DNA from: Halobacterium sp. CBA1132
GTDB taxonomy: Archaea; Halobacteriota; Halobacteria; Halobacteriales; Halobacteriaceae
Assembly: GCF_001485535.1 (NCBI RefSeq)
Contig: NZ_BCMZ01000001.1
Location: forward strand, 1,798,001 to 1,862,000
DNA: 64,000 nucleotides
Direction: 5' to 3'
The position numbers and the translations under genes are program-made. The notes beneath the pieces are model-generated. The model did no database searches. It was not told where the DNA came from and saw only the letters and a program-made list of their open reading frames with translations. Positions 8,076-17,377 of this stretch are shown piece after piece. Numbering within the stretch: the first letter of the stretch is position 1; each line of letters opens with the position of its first letter.

Positions 8076-8606
8076 ATGGCGCTCACGCGGTCCACGACGC
8101 TCGCCGAGACGGACATCCACGACATCCTCCGGAACGACCGGCGACGCCGCGTCCTCGAACACCTCCAGGAGTCTCTCGGTACCGTCACGCTGCGCGAACT
8201 CGCGGAGACCATCGCCGCCCACGAGTCCGGCGAGCGCCCGCCGCCGCGGCAACTCCGCGAAAGCGTCTACAACTCCCTCCACCAGACCCACCTCCCGAAG
8301 CTCGACCGCGAAGGCGTCGTCGCCTACGACGAACACCGCAAGACCGTGGAACTCCAGGCGGGCGCCCGGGACGTCAACGTCTACATGGAGGTCGTCACGA
8401 AGTACGGCATCACGTGGGCGGACTACTACCGGACGCTGGCGACGGCGTCGCTCGTCGCCGTCGTCGCCGTCGAGCTCGGCGTTCCCGTCGTGGAGGTCAT
8501 TCCGGTGTTACTGGTGGTGAGCACGGCGCTCGCGGTCGTCGCCGCGTCCACCGCCTACCAGCTGTGGACCCGGCGGTGGACGTACCTCCGGGCACTCCTA
8601 GATTGA
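8076..8606 (+). CDS. Winged-helix DNA-binding protein with two membrane segments
   Basis: 176 residues. Residues 10-115 look like the haloarchaeal winged-helix domain often listed as DUF7344 (DIHDILRNDRRRRVLEHL, TLRELAETIA, LHQTHLPKLDREGVVAYD). Two hydrophobic helices follow (TLATASLVAVVAVELGV; VIPVLLVVSTALAVVA), then a short basic end. It would sit in the membrane with the DNA-binding part inside. It is transcribed away from the SipW/TasA-like array and shares its 250-base spacer, so it is a candidate regulator of that array (inference from position only). Confidence 0.8.
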   Translation: MALTRSTTLAETDIHDILRNDRRRRVLEHLQESLGTVTLRELAETIAAHESGERPPPRQLRESVYNSLHQTHLPKLDREGVVAYDEHRKTVELQAGARDVNVYMEVVTKYGITWADYYRTLATASLVAVVAVELGVPVVEVIPVLLVVSTALAVVAASTAYQLWTRRWTYLRALLD

Positions 8607-8626
8607 GCGTGGGGTCGTCGGCGAAG

Positions 8627-9433
8627 TCACTTCTCGGGGAGCGGCGCTTCGAAGATGCGCTCGCCACACGACGTACACGAGGCCGCCACGACCGGAACCG
8701 AGCGACAGCACGACTCGACGGTCTCCTCGCCGAGTTCGACGCGACCGTCGCAGACCGAACAGCGGTCGAGCCACAGGCGCAGGCCAGCGAGGAGCTGAGT
8801 GCGTTCCGCGAAGCCGCGCTCGTCCCACCCCGGGTCGGCGTCCGACAGCGCCACCGCACCGGCGGCGTCCGCGACGAACGCCGCCCGCGACGGCCACTTC
8901 GCGATGGACGTGTTCTCGACCCGCGCGACGACGGTCGCACCCCGGAATTCGACGCTGGCGGAGTCGTCGAACGACGCGGGGAGCATGGAGTCGAGCACGC
9001 CGTCGACGTCGTCGGCGGCCGCCGGCATCGCCGAGCGCCAGCTCCTGCGGAACGCCCGGGCCAGACAGAGGTCCTCACCGTCGGCACACGGCTCCAGTGC
9101 GCCCGCGGTGACGAGCGCGCGCTCCGGGTCGAACTCGGCTCCCGCGTTCGACGCCGTGTCCGCCGGCCCACCGTGCTCGAAGTACGCGAGCACGCGCTCG
9201 GGGAGGTACCGCTTCGTGAGCGTCGGCGTTCCCGGGACGACGTAGCCGCGAGCCCACACTAGCGCCGCGCCGAGAACGACGGCGACGACGCCGACGGCTG
9301 GCGCGACCCGGGCGGCGAGCACGAGCGCGACGACCGCGACCAACGCCAGGTTCAGGAGCGTGCACGGGAGACAGCGGTTCTCGCCCGTGTACTCCGGGCG
9401 ACGGAGTTCGGTGACCACGCGGCGACCCTGCAT
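8627..9433 (-). CDS. Conserved haloarchaeal membrane protein with Cys-rich ends
   Basis: 268 residues, start taken at MQGRRVVTELRRPEYTGE (complement 9431-9433) rather than 28 codons upstream. N-terminal CLPC, then two adjacent membrane helices (about 30-68) and a soluble region of some 190 residues. The C-terminal part has CSVCDG, a CC pair and CTSCGE, a probable zinc site. No enzyme motif was recognised. It converges on the HTH gene with a 20-base gap. Function unknown. Confidence 0.7.
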   Translation of the reverse strand: MQGRRVVTELRRPEYTGENRCLPCTLLNLALVAVVALVLAARVAPAVGVVAVVLGAALVWARGYVVPGTPTLTKRYLPERVLAYFEHGGPADTASNAGAEFDPERALVTAGALEPCADGEDLCLARAFRRSWRSAMPAAADDVDGVLDSMLPASFDDSASVEFRGATVVARVENTSIAKWPSRAAFVADAAGAVALSDADPGWDERGFAERTQLLAGLRLWLDRCSVCDGRVELGEETVESCCRSVPVVAASCTSCGERIFEAPLPEK

Positions 9434-9526
9434 GCACGAGGGTGCGTGGCCGAGTGAGTTAGGTATCAGTGCGCTAATCAATCTGAGCGGCGCGCTAAAC
9501 TGCGTTCGTCGTCCCACGCTGGCAGT

Positions 9527-10234
9527 TCATGCGTGCTCTCGGAGCGCGGCCAGCATCTCGTCGATGTCCATCTCCGTGACCGCCAGCGAGTAGCCGTCGC
9601 GCTGGGCGAGCGCGGGCGCGTGCTCCCAGAGGTCCTCGGTGGAGAGGCCGTGGAGGAGGACGGCGTTCGGCGTGGGCTTGAGCACGCGGAGCGCGATGCC
9701 GGGGCCCTCGCCGCGGGAGACGTTGGTGAATCCGATGACGCGGCTCGTCGACTGGCCGTACAGCCGGTAGAAATCGCCGGCGCGGAGCCGCCGGATGGCC
9801 TCGATGGAGTCGACGACCGTGTGGCCGGTGACGGTGTCGCGGTCGCCCTCGACGACCTCGGTGGCGTCGACGGCGTCGTACAGCTCGTCGGTGGAGAGCG
9901 CAGTGGAGTACTCCTGCAGGTCGAGGACGACTTCGCTGTCGAAGCCCGCGGAGAGTACGCGCCCGTACTGGCGGATGTGGTCGCCGCCGCGACGCTGGTC
10001 GATGTCCAGCAGGGCGTCGACGACGCGCGTGACGAGTGCGATGCCGGGGCTGGAGCGGCGCCCGCTCTCGTAGTCGGAGACGACAGACGACGAAACGTCG
10101 AGTTCGTCGGCGAGGTCGGTCTGGGAGACGTCGAAGTCGGTGCGCCACTTCCGGAGCGTGGCGCCAGGGTCGTCGCTGAGCGTGATGTCGCCGGCGATGC
10201 GCTCCGCGAGGTCCGCGCGCGGGTCGTCAGTCAT
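9527..10234 (-). CDS. XRE-type helix-turn-helix regulator
   Basis: 235 residues from MTDDPRADLAERIAGD; the longer open frame upstream is a shadow of the divergent gene at 10332. A helix-turn-helix of the Cro/C1 kind spans about 28-80 (LRKWRTDFDVSQTDLADELD, VVSDYESGRRSSPGIALV). A C-terminal sensory-like domain of about 130 residues has SRVIGFTNVSRGEGPGIALR and LLHGLSTEDLWEHAPALA. The layout resembles archaeal COG1709-type regulators. The 97-base divergent spacer with the hydrolase gene is a likely site of control. Target and ligand unknown. Confidence 0.75.
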   Translation of the reverse strand: MTDDPRADLAERIAGDITLSDDPGATLRKWRTDFDVSQTDLADELDVSSSVVSDYESGRRSSPGIALVTRVVDALLDIDQRRGGDHIRQYGRVLSAGFDSEVVLDLQEYSTALSTDELYDAVDATEVVEGDRDTVTGHTVVDSIEAIRRLRAGDFYRLYGQSTSRVIGFTNVSRGEGPGIALRVLKPTPNAVLLHGLSTEDLWEHAPALAQRDGYSLAVTEMDIDEMLAALREHA

Positions 10235-10331
10235 GACCGAAAGTCGGGTGTCGCCGGCAAAAAGCCTACCGGAGAACTTCGACACGTGCCGAAGGGAAAG
10301 AGCCATTCTCGTGTGAGTCGTTACCACACTC

Positions 10332-10964
10332 ATGCCTTCGACGGTCGTCCACGTGGCGTTCGGCGCGCTCGTGGCGACGGCGCTGCTCCGAGTGTTCGAC
10401 GCGAAGACGCTCGCCGTGGTCTGCGCGTTTGCCGCGCTCCCGGACGTCGACACCTTCCTCGGCGTCTGGATAGCCGGCGGCCACCGTGCCATTCTGCACA
10501 CGGCGCTGTTGCCCGCCGTCCTCGGCGCGCTGGTCTTCTGGGACACGCGCCGCGCGGAGTCGTGGCTCCACGCGAAGTTCGGCCGCAACGGCCCGCACGT
10601 CGCGGTCGCGGGCGTCGTCGCGTTCCTGTTCGGCGGCATCCTCCCTGATTTGATGACCAACGGCGTGAACCTCCTCTACCCGCTGCACGACCGCTTCTAC
10701 ACGTTCGCGGGGTCGCTGGAACTCTCCAGCACGGAGGGCGTCGTCCAGACGTTCGTCGACTTCGGCGACGACCCCGGAGGCGGCGGTACGGTCGGCGGGA
10801 CGACCGAGAACACGCACTACTACACGGGCGTCGACCTCGAACGCGGCAGCGACCCCGCGAACGCCGAGCGCGTGTTCCCCGTCGTCGCCTCGGGCTTCCA
10901 GTTGGTCGTCGTGCTCACCGCCATCGCGGGCGTCGTCGGGCGGTTCCGGGAAGCCAAACGGTAA
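10332..10964 (+). CDS. Membrane-bound metal-dependent hydrolase (YdjM/DUF457-like)
   Basis: 210 residues beginning MPSTVVHVAFGALVATALL. The early His, the PDVD motif (ALPDVDTFLG), GGHRAILHT and GGILPDLMT with hydrophobic helices between are the pattern of the YdjM/DUF457 family of predicted membrane-bound zinc hydrolases. A short periplasmic-type loop (FGDDPGGGGTVGG) precedes a last helix at 185-203. Substrate unknown. It faces away from the XRE regulator and is followed 24 bases later by the acetyltransferase. Confidence 0.78.
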   Translation: MPSTVVHVAFGALVATALLRVFDAKTLAVVCAFAALPDVDTFLGVWIAGGHRAILHTALLPAVLGALVFWDTRRAESWLHAKFGRNGPHVAVAGVVAFLFGGILPDLMTNGVNLLYPLHDRFYTFAGSLELSSTEGVVQTFVDFGDDPGGGGTVGGTTENTHYYTGVDLERGSDPANAERVFPVVASGFQLVVVLTAIAGVVGRFREAKR

Positions 10965-10988
10965 TGTCGCGCCGAGCGAACGCGCGGT

Positions 10989-11471
10989 ATGGTCAGGCCG
11001 TACGCGGACGCCGACAGCGACGCCCTCTGGGCACTGAAGCGCGGCTTCGAGACGGGACTCGGCGAGGGGACGGGAGACGAGGCCAAGCAGGCCACCTACG
11101 AGGCGAAACTCGACGAGGCGTACCGGAGCGACTGGCTGGACTGGGTCGGCCGCTGTGTCGGCGAGAACGAGCGCTGCATGCAGGTCGCCGAGGGCGAGGA
11201 CGGACTCGCGGGCTACGTCTTCGTACTCCCCGAATCGATGGCGTTCGTCTGGGACGCCGCGGTCCTCAACGAGATTTACGTCACTCCCGAGTTCCGCGGT
11301 ACGGGCGTCGCGGACGACCTGATGGACGCGGCTCTCGACGCCGCCCGCGACCAGTCGCTACCGCTGGACCGACTGGTATTGGACGTGGACCGAGAGAACG
11401 AGCGCGCGAAGGCGTTCTACGAGCGGTACGGCTTCCAGCACTGGGGCGAGATGGTCGCCCGCGACCTCTAA
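10989..11471 (+). CDS. GNAT-family N-acetyltransferase
   Basis: 160 residues. Fold markers run in order: N-terminal VRPYADADSDALWAL, central strand AGYVFVLPES and AAVLNEIYVTPEFRGTGVAD, which contains the R-G-x-G-x-A acetyl-CoA loop, and the C-terminal LVLDVDRENERAKAFYERYG with FYxxxGF. Acceptor substrate cannot be told. It ends overlapping the convergent membrane-protein gene by 4 bases. Confidence 0.88.
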   Translation: MVRPYADADSDALWALKRGFETGLGEGTGDEAKQATYEAKLDEAYRSDWLDWVGRCVGENERCMQVAEGEDGLAGYVFVLPESMAFVWDAAVLNEIYVTPEFRGTGVADDLMDAALDAARDQSLPLDRLVLDVDRENERAKAFYERYGFQHWGEMVARDL

Positions 11472-12043
11472 GTGGACGTGACGGCGCCGAGCACGCCACC
11501 GACGGCGCCGAGGACTGCGGGGTAGACGAGGCCCGCGAGCAGCACGCCGAGCGCGTACTCGGGGTGAATCGCGCTCCCGCCCGCGGCGTACTCGAAGACG
11601 AACAGCCCGACGGCGGCGAGCACGACGTAGCCGGCGAGGACGCTCGCGCCGGCCTGCGCGCCGGCGGCGGCGTCGCTGGCGTTGGCGTAGCGTGCGACGA
11701 CGAAGCCCGCGAGCACGACGGCGACGGCGGGCACGAGGTACAGCAGCATCGACGCGTCGCCGTTCGAAATGAGGTTCTGCGTCGCCTGTCCGCTGCCGAA
11801 CGTCGGGACCGTAAAGGAGACGCCGTGGGCGTTGTAGAACAGCCACCCGACGGCCTTCCACGTCGGAATCGGGTCGCCGCCGAATAGTTCCACGATGGCG
11901 TTGTACCCCTCCAGTTGCTCGCCGACGGTGGAGCCCTGCCAGAGGTAGGTGACGAGGTAGCCGAGGACGTACGCGACGGCGCCCGCGGCGGCACCGACGC
12001 CGACGTTGGCCGCGAGGGAGTTACGTGAGCGGGGTTGGGACAT
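11468..12043 (-). CDS. Haloarchaeal membrane protein of unknown function
   Basis: 191 residues from MSQPRSRNSLAANVGVGAA; the open frame extends upstream but only as a shadow of trkH. Four to five hydrophobic segments (about 10-32, 97-118, 130-155, 165-190) separated by a loop containing YNAIVELFGGDPIPTWKAVG and FYNAHGVSFTVP. No transporter signature was recognised. It overlaps the stop of the GNAT gene and lies 98 bases from trkH. Confidence 0.7.
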   Translation of the reverse strand: MSQPRSRNSLAANVGVGAAAGAVAYVLGYLVTYLWQGSTVGEQLEGYNAIVELFGGDPIPTWKAVGWLFYNAHGVSFTVPTFGSGQATQNLISNGDASMLLYLVPAVAVVLAGFVVARYANASDAAAGAQAGASVLAGYVVLAAVGLFVFEYAAGGSAIHPEYALGVLLAGLVYPAVLGAVGGVLGAVTST

Positions 12044-12141
12044 GGTTGTGATGCTCGCCGTAGAGTAAAAAGGCTTTGTGGCGACTGAGTCCACTGAAAC
12101 GGATTGAGCCCCGCTCGAACGGAAGAGTGGCGGTCCGGCAG

Positions 12142-13836
12142 TCAGGGGTTCAGCCCCGAGAGCGCGGCGCGAGCGAACACGAGCACGGGGATGATTTCGA
12201 GGCGGCCAACCCACATGTTGAGCGTGAACATCGCTTCCGCGAGCGGCGACATCCGCGGGCCCGTGATTCCCGTGGAGAGACCGACGTTGCCCTGCGCGGA
12301 CGCCACCTCGAAGAGCGCGTCGGCGTACCCGAACTCGGGGCCGGCGAGGTTCACGAGGGCGACGCTGGTGGCGGCGAGCACGAGCAGCCACAGCAGGGAG
12401 ACGATGGCCGCCTCGCTGAACTCTCGTTCCATCTCCTCGCGGTCGAGCACGCGGTCGCCGATGCGCGCGGTGACGACGGCGTTCTTCGGCAGGAACACGC
12501 GGGAGAACTGCCAGACGATGCCGCGGGCGATGGTGTACCCGCGGATGATTTTGACGCCGCCGACCGTCGACCCGGCAGCGCCCCCGACGACCATCGCGCC
12601 GACGACCATCACTTTCGCGCCGGCGAGCCAGCGGCCGATGGGCGCCGACTGGAACCCCGTGCAGCTCAGCGCGCTCACCCACTGGAACGTCGAGTCCCGA
12701 ATCGCGTCCAGTTGGGCGGCGTCGAGCGACGGCACCGAGAACGGGAGGAACGACTGCGTCGCGAACGCGCCCGACGTCGAGGGTACGGAGAGCACGTTCT
12801 GCGCGGAGAGGGCGGCGACGCCCACCGCCAGCAGGACGAACAGCCAGCGCGTCTGGAGGTCCGAGACGAGTTCCCCGAACTCCCGGTCGTGGAGCACGAC
12901 GTAGTGGACGGGGAACGCGATTGCGCCGACGACCATGATTGGGAGGAGCGCCGTCTCGACGAGCGGCGAGTTGTAGGTCGCAATCGAGTTGTCCGTGACG
13001 GAGAACCCGCCCGTCGTGAGCGCGGTCATCGCGTGGTTGAGCGCCTGCCACGCGACCTCCCACGTCTCCAACGACTGGGCGTACTCGCTGTCACTGTAGT
13101 GAATCGCGGCGAACAGCAGGGCGACCGACACCACGGTGTACCCGACGACGAGCTTCCAGACGGTGCGAACCGTGGAGACGACGCTCGGGTGAATCTTCTC
13201 CTCGCGGGCCTCGCTCTGGTAGAGCGCGTAGCTCCCGCTGCCGGGCCGGGAGAGAATCGAGACGGTGAGGACGATGACGCCGACGCCGCCGACCCACTGG
13301 ATGAGCGACCGCCACCACTGCAGCGCGCGCGGGAGCGACGGCTCGTGGACGGCCATCGTCAGCCCGCTGCCCGTCCACCCGCTCATGCTCTCGAAGAACG
13401 CGTGCAGGGGGTCGCGAAAGTACGCGAGACTCGACAGCGTCGTCGTGCCGCCGACGCTAATTGGCCGCCACGCGCTCGTGTCCATCGCCGCCGGGACGAA
13501 CGCATCCATAGCCGCGGGCGGTGTCAGCCACGCCGTCGCGAACAGCGGGAGCGCGCCGAACGCCGCGACCATCAGCCACCCACCGGCGGCGATGACCATC
13601 CCGTGTTTCATCTTCGGGTCCGGTGCGTCCGCGAACCCGCGGTTCGCCGCGCCGCCGACGGCGGCCGTCACGCCCGCTGCGAGGAAGATGGCGAGCGCGG
13701 CGTGGAACTCCCGGAACGCGAGCGCGACGAGCGAGGTAATCGCCATCAAGCCCGCCTCCATCAACACCAGGGACCCGACGTCTCGGGCGATGATTCGCAA
13801 GTCCGTCGGGAGCACGCCGCCGTTCTGTCGAGTCAT
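12142..13836 (-). CDS. trkH: TrkH-type potassium uptake channel subunit
   Basis: 564 residues with about ten membrane segments and the four selectivity-filter repeats of TrkH: SGWTGSGLTM, ALTTGGFSVTDN, SCTGFQSAPIG and the AQGNVGLSTG loop. TrkH conducts K+ (with Na+/H+ coupling in some systems) and is gated by a cytoplasmic TrkA ring. Here trkA lies directly upstream, 1 base away in the same transcript. In a salt-in haloarchaeon this uptake keeps molar internal KCl. Length and filters look intact. Confidence 0.93.
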   Translation of the reverse strand: MTRQNGGVLPTDLRIIARDVGSLVLMEAGLMAITSLVALAFREFHAALAIFLAAGVTAAVGGAANRGFADAPDPKMKHGMVIAAGGWLMVAAFGALPLFATAWLTPPAAMDAFVPAAMDTSAWRPISVGGTTTLSSLAYFRDPLHAFFESMSGWTGSGLTMAVHEPSLPRALQWWRSLIQWVGGVGVIVLTVSILSRPGSGSYALYQSEAREEKIHPSVVSTVRTVWKLVVGYTVVSVALLFAAIHYSDSEYAQSLETWEVAWQALNHAMTALTTGGFSVTDNSIATYNSPLVETALLPIMVVGAIAFPVHYVVLHDREFGELVSDLQTRWLFVLLAVGVAALSAQNVLSVPSTSGAFATQSFLPFSVPSLDAAQLDAIRDSTFQWVSALSCTGFQSAPIGRWLAGAKVMVVGAMVVGGAAGSTVGGVKIIRGYTIARGIVWQFSRVFLPKNAVVTARIGDRVLDREEMEREFSEAAIVSLLWLLVLAATSVALVNLAGPEFGYADALFEVASAQGNVGLSTGITGPRMSPLAEAMFTLNMWVGRLEIIPVLVFARAALSGLNP

Positions 13837-13837
13837 G

Positions 13838-14518
13838 CTACGAGCGGTCTTCTGTGTGACCGAAGACGTCAGTTACCTCGGGCGTCGCGCCCTCGCTGGA
13901 GTACACCGTGAGCAGGTCACCGGCCTCGATGCGGGTGTTCCCCCGGGGCGTTATCGGCTCGCCCTCGTCGCGCTCGATGGCGACGACGAGCAACTCGCCT
14001 TCGAGCAGCCCCTCTTCGTCGGCTTCCCGCAGCGTCTTCCCCGTAATCGGAGCGTCGGCTTCGACGGAGATCTCGAACACCTCCGCCTCCTCACCGATGC
14101 GCATGAAATCGACGATGGACGGCCGCTTGACCGCGCGGTAGAGGTACTCCGCGATGAGTCGCTGGGGGTTCTGCATCGTGTTCACGCCGATCTGCCGGAA
14201 CAGGTTCATGTGCTCGGGGTTGTGGACGACCGAGACGACGTCCGGGACCTCCAGTTCCTGCGCGAGCAGACACACCATCACGTTCGTGGCGTCCTGGTCG
14301 GTCGTCGAAATCAGCGCGTCCGCCCGGTCCGCGCCCGCGTCCTCCAGCGTCTCCTTCGACGTCGCGTCGTCGTTGATGACCAGACAGTCGTACTCCCGCG
14401 ACGCCCGCTCTGCGCGCGCCTCGTCGCGCTCGATGACGACGACTTCGTTGCCCCCCTTCGTGGCGATCTCGATGAGGGGAGCGCCGATGTCACCTGCGCC
14501 GACGATGACGATATACAT
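13838..14518 (-). CDS. trkA: TrkA potassium-uptake regulator (NAD-binding)
   Basis: 226 residues. An N-terminal Rossmann RCK domain (1-130) has IVGAGDIGAPLIE and VVVIERDEARAE, which bind NAD(H); a C-terminal TrkA_C domain (about 140-220) has PITGKTLREAD and NTRIEAGDLLTVYS. It is the cytosolic gating partner of the adjoining TrkH and reads into it with a 1-base gap. The promoter must lie in the repeat-rich spacer upstream (14519-14926). Confidence 0.94.
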   Translation of the reverse strand: MYIVIVGAGDIGAPLIEIATKGGNEVVVIERDEARAERASREYDCLVINDDATSKETLEDAGADRADALISTTDQDATNVMVCLLAQELEVPDVVSVVHNPEHMNLFRQIGVNTMQNPQRLIAEYLYRAVKRPSIVDFMRIGEEAEVFEISVEADAPITGKTLREADEEGLLEGELLVVAIERDEGEPITPRGNTRIEAGDLLTVYSSEGATPEVTDVFGHTEDRS

Positions 14519-14926
14519 TAGCGACAGTGTTCAGGGCCGACAAGTGAAAGCCTATCGTTCTGTCCGACTAGGCGAAGGACGCTCCCTGACGGTGGTTACA
14601 GTGCCTCTCGGGCGACACGTCGCGGAAACGGTGGCGTTCGGTCGCGCGGCTCGCGGGTCGCTTCGCTCACGGTTCACTGCGTTCACCGTCTTCTCGCGGG
14701 CTCCGCCCGCTCGAATGGTCCGAGGGACTTCGTCCCTCGCTATTCGCCATTCCGTGCTCTCCCGTCCGGTCGAGCACGCGCTCCCCGCTCGCGGTAACGT
14801 GGGCTCGCTTCGCTCGCCCACGCGGCTCACGGCTCCCGTTGGTCGCCGTTCGCTCTAACGTGGCCTCCCTGCGGTCGGCCACGCTCTCCGCAACCACTAA
14901 ACGCGGCTCGCGCCTTCTTCCAGTTA
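14519..14926. repeat. Palindrome-rich spacer with dispersed repeats
   Basis: 408 bases without a credible gene between divergent trkA and rfcL. Holds stacked hairpins: GCGGGC-tcc-GCCCGC (14696-14710) and CGAGGGAC-ttc-GTCCCTCG (14720-14738), joined by a tcgaatggt linker. The same pair recurs inside trpE (35495-35611). A second part (about 14780-14885), read on the minus strand, matches 20590-20710, sharing modules of the form CCACGTTA followed by a GCGAGCGG-type stretch. The last 40 bases before 14927 should carry the rfcL promoter. Confidence 0.65.
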
Positions 14927-16351
14927 ATGACCGACTGGACGGAGAAGTACCGCCCGTCGTCGCTGTCGGAGGTCCGCGGGAACAACAAGGCCCGCGACGC
15001 GCTCCGGGAGTGGGCGGACACGTGGGAGGACCACCGGGAGGCCGTCATCCTCCACGGGAGTCCGGGCGTCGGGAAGACGTCGGCGGCGCACGCGCTGGCG
15101 GCCGACGAGGGCTGGGACGTCGTGGAGTTGAATGCCTCCGACCAGCGCACGGCGTCGGTCGTCGAGCGCGTCGCCGGCGAAGCCGCCAAGTCCGGGACGC
15201 TGACGGGCGGCGCCGGGGGGCGCAAACTCGTCGTGATGGACGAGGCGGACAACCTCCACGGGAACGTCGACCGCGGCGGCTCCGCGGCCATCACGGACCT
15301 CGTGAAAGGGTCGACGCAGCCAATCGTGCTCATCGCCAACGAGTACTACGACATGAGCAACACGCTCCGGAACGCCTGCCAGGACATCGAGTTCCGGGAC
15401 GTCTCGAAGCGCTCTATCGTCCCCGTGCTGCGAGACATCTGCCGGCGCGAGGGCATCGAGTACGACGACGAGGCGCTGGAGGCAATCGCCGAGCAGAACT
15501 CCGGGGACCTGCGGTCGGCGGTCAACGACCTGCAGGCGCTCGCGGAGGTCGAAGAGACGCTGACCGTCGACGACGTGGTGATGGGCGAGCGCGACCGCAC
15601 CGAGGACATCTTCGACTTCCTCGACGACCTCATCAAGAACTTGGGCGCCCAAGAGGCACTAGAGGCCGCTTACAACGTCGACGAGACGCCCGACGACCTC
15701 ATCAACTGGGTGGAGGACAACGCGCCCAAGGACTACTACGGCGACGAGCTCGCGGACGCCTACGAGTTCCTCTCGAACGCGGACATCTGGCTGGGCCGGG
15801 TGCGCGCGACGCAGAACTACTCGTACTGGCGGTACGCGACGGACAACATCGCGGCGGGCGTAGCGGCCTCCCGCCAGCACGACCACGGCGGGTGGACGCG
15901 CTACGGCCCGCCGTCGTACTGGCGGAAACTCGGGTCATCGCGGGGCACCCGGGAGAAGCGCGACTACGTCGCGCGGAACGTCGCGGAAGTCAGTGGCTGT
16001 AGCATGTCGACGGCGCGGCGGAAGGTCGTGCCGTTCCTCGCGACGATGACCCACCACTGCAAGAACCGCGAGTTGACCGTGGCGATGACGGCGGCGTACG
16101 ACCTCGACGCCGAGCACGTCTCGTTCGTCACGGGCTCCGGGGAGACTACGAACAAAGTGCAGTCTATCGTCGAGGACGCCGAACAGCTGCGCTCGGAGCG
16201 CGCCGTCGAACACTCCGGGGGCGCCTTCGAAGGGAGCGCGAGTTTCGAGGAGGATGTCGACGTAGCAGCCGAGGACGACGAAGACGACGAGGAAGCGGAG
16301 GAGAGCGAGGGCGGGGACGACGACCAAGCGGGCTTGGACGACTTCTTCTGA
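14927..16351 (+). CDS. rfcL: Replication factor C large subunit (clamp loader)
   Basis: 474 residues. Walker A GSPGVGKT at 44-51, Walker B VVMDEADN near 103, and the AAA+ lid and collar regions typical of archaeal RfcL. The C-terminal 45 residues are strongly acidic and end QAGLDDFF, which fits the PCNA-binding PIP box (QxxLxxFF). With RfcS it opens the PCNA ring and loads it at primer ends. The start at MTDWTEKYRPSS is the standard one. It is divergent from trkA and its stop abuts the ABC permease gene. Confidence 0.95.
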   Translation: MTDWTEKYRPSSLSEVRGNNKARDALREWADTWEDHREAVILHGSPGVGKTSAAHALAADEGWDVVELNASDQRTASVVERVAGEAAKSGTLTGGAGGRKLVVMDEADNLHGNVDRGGSAAITDLVKGSTQPIVLIANEYYDMSNTLRNACQDIEFRDVSKRSIVPVLRDICRREGIEYDDEALEAIAEQNSGDLRSAVNDLQALAEVEETLTVDDVVMGERDRTEDIFDFLDDLIKNLGAQEALEAAYNVDETPDDLINWVEDNAPKDYYGDELADAYEFLSNADIWLGRVRATQNYSYWRYATDNIAAGVAASRQHDHGGWTRYGPPSYWRKLGSSRGTREKRDYVARNVAEVSGCSMSTARRKVVPFLATMTHHCKNRELTVAMTAAYDLDAEHVSFVTGSGETTNKVQSIVEDAEQLRSERAVEHSGGAFEGSASFEEDVDVAAEDDEDDEEAEESEGGDDDQAGLDDFF

Positions 16352-17377
16352 CTACTCCGCGGAGGAGCGCCCGCCCGCGGACCCGCCGACGCCGGGAATC
16401 GCGACGCGCTGGCGAACCCACTCCATCGTAGTCGTCGCCGACAGCACGAGCAACACGTAGACGACGGCCGCCAGCACGAACAAGTCGAGGAAGCGGTAGT
16501 TCGCGTAGGCGGCGGACTCGGCGGCGTGGTAGAGTTCCGAGACCGTGATGAACGACGCCAGCGAGGAGTACTTCACGAGGTAAACGAGTTCGTTCGTCCA
16601 CGACGGAATCGCGAACCGCAGCGCCTGCGGCAACACGACGTGGCGAATCCCCTCGAACTGGGTGAGGCCGATTGCGCGCGCGGCCGTCAACTGTCCAGGG
16701 TCGACGCCCTCGATGGACCCCCGGATGTACTCCGCTTGGTAGGCGGCGCTGTTGATGGTGAACCCGACGACAGCGACCCACACCGCTTGCGCGGGGACGA
16801 TGCCGCTGCCGACGAACGGCACGGCGGCGAACCACCGCGACAGCGGGAGCGCGTAGTACAGCACGAACAACTGCGCGAGCAGCGGTGTCCCGCGGATGAG
16901 TTCGATGAACGCGAGCGCGACCCAGTGCGTGATGCGGCCGTAGACGCGCGCCGCAGCCAGCGGCACCGCAATCACGAGGCCGAACGCGATGCCCAGCGTC
17001 GTGAGCACGACCGTGAGCCACGCGCCCGCCGCGAGGTCCGGGAGGTACGTCATCGCGAACGCGACGGAGCCGAGGGCGTCGCCGACGGCTCCGACGAGGC
17101 CGAACACCACGGAGCCGAGTAAGTCCGCGATGTCTCCCGGCCAGCCGAACAGCACGGAATCAAGCAGGTCCGCGACGCCGCCACCGAACAGCGGCCCGCC
17201 GCGCGCCACCTCGCCGAGTGCGGCGCTGGCGTCGGCGACTGGCTGGGGGTCGAAGAAGGGCTGGCCGACGGGGGCGAGCACGCCGCCGAACCAGTCGTTG
17301 AGCAGGCGCACCGACAACCACAGCCAGAAGACGCCGAGGATTGCGTCCCGAACGAGTCGCTGCTTGCTCCGGGTCAT
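16352..17377 (-). CDS. Polar amino-acid ABC transporter permease
   Basis: 341 residues, last of a four-gene unit. An N-terminal extension with one membrane helix precedes a HisM/GlnP-type permease core. The EAA loop reads [20 protein letters not shown], the site that contacts the ATPase. The start ATG overlaps the ATPase stop by 4 bases (ATGA). It should pair with the permease at 18120-18806 to form the membrane channel. The roughly 100-residue N-terminal extension is longer than in most family members. Confidence 0.9.
   Translation of the reverse strand: MTRSKQRLVRDAILGVFWLWLSVRLLNDWFGGVLAPVGQPFFDPQPVADASAALGEVARGGPLFGGGVADLLDSVLFGWPGDIADLLGSVVFGLVGAVGDALGSVAFAMTYLPDLAAGAWLTVVLTTLGIAFGLVIAVPLAAARVYGRITHWVALAFIELIRGTPLLAQLFVLYYALPLSRWFAAVPFVGSGIVPAQAVWVAVVGFTINSAAYQAEYIRGSIEGVDPGQLTAARAIGLTQFEGIRHVVLPQALRFAIPSWTNELVYLVKYSSLASFITVSELYHAAESAAYANYRFLDLFVLAAVVYVLLVLSATTTMEWVRQRVAIPGVGGSAGGRSSAE

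Noticed and set aside
11468-13063. One 531-residue protein spanning the small membrane gene and part of trkH
   Set aside because: Only the last 191 residues look like protein; the rest is the Arg-rich antisense shadow of trkH.
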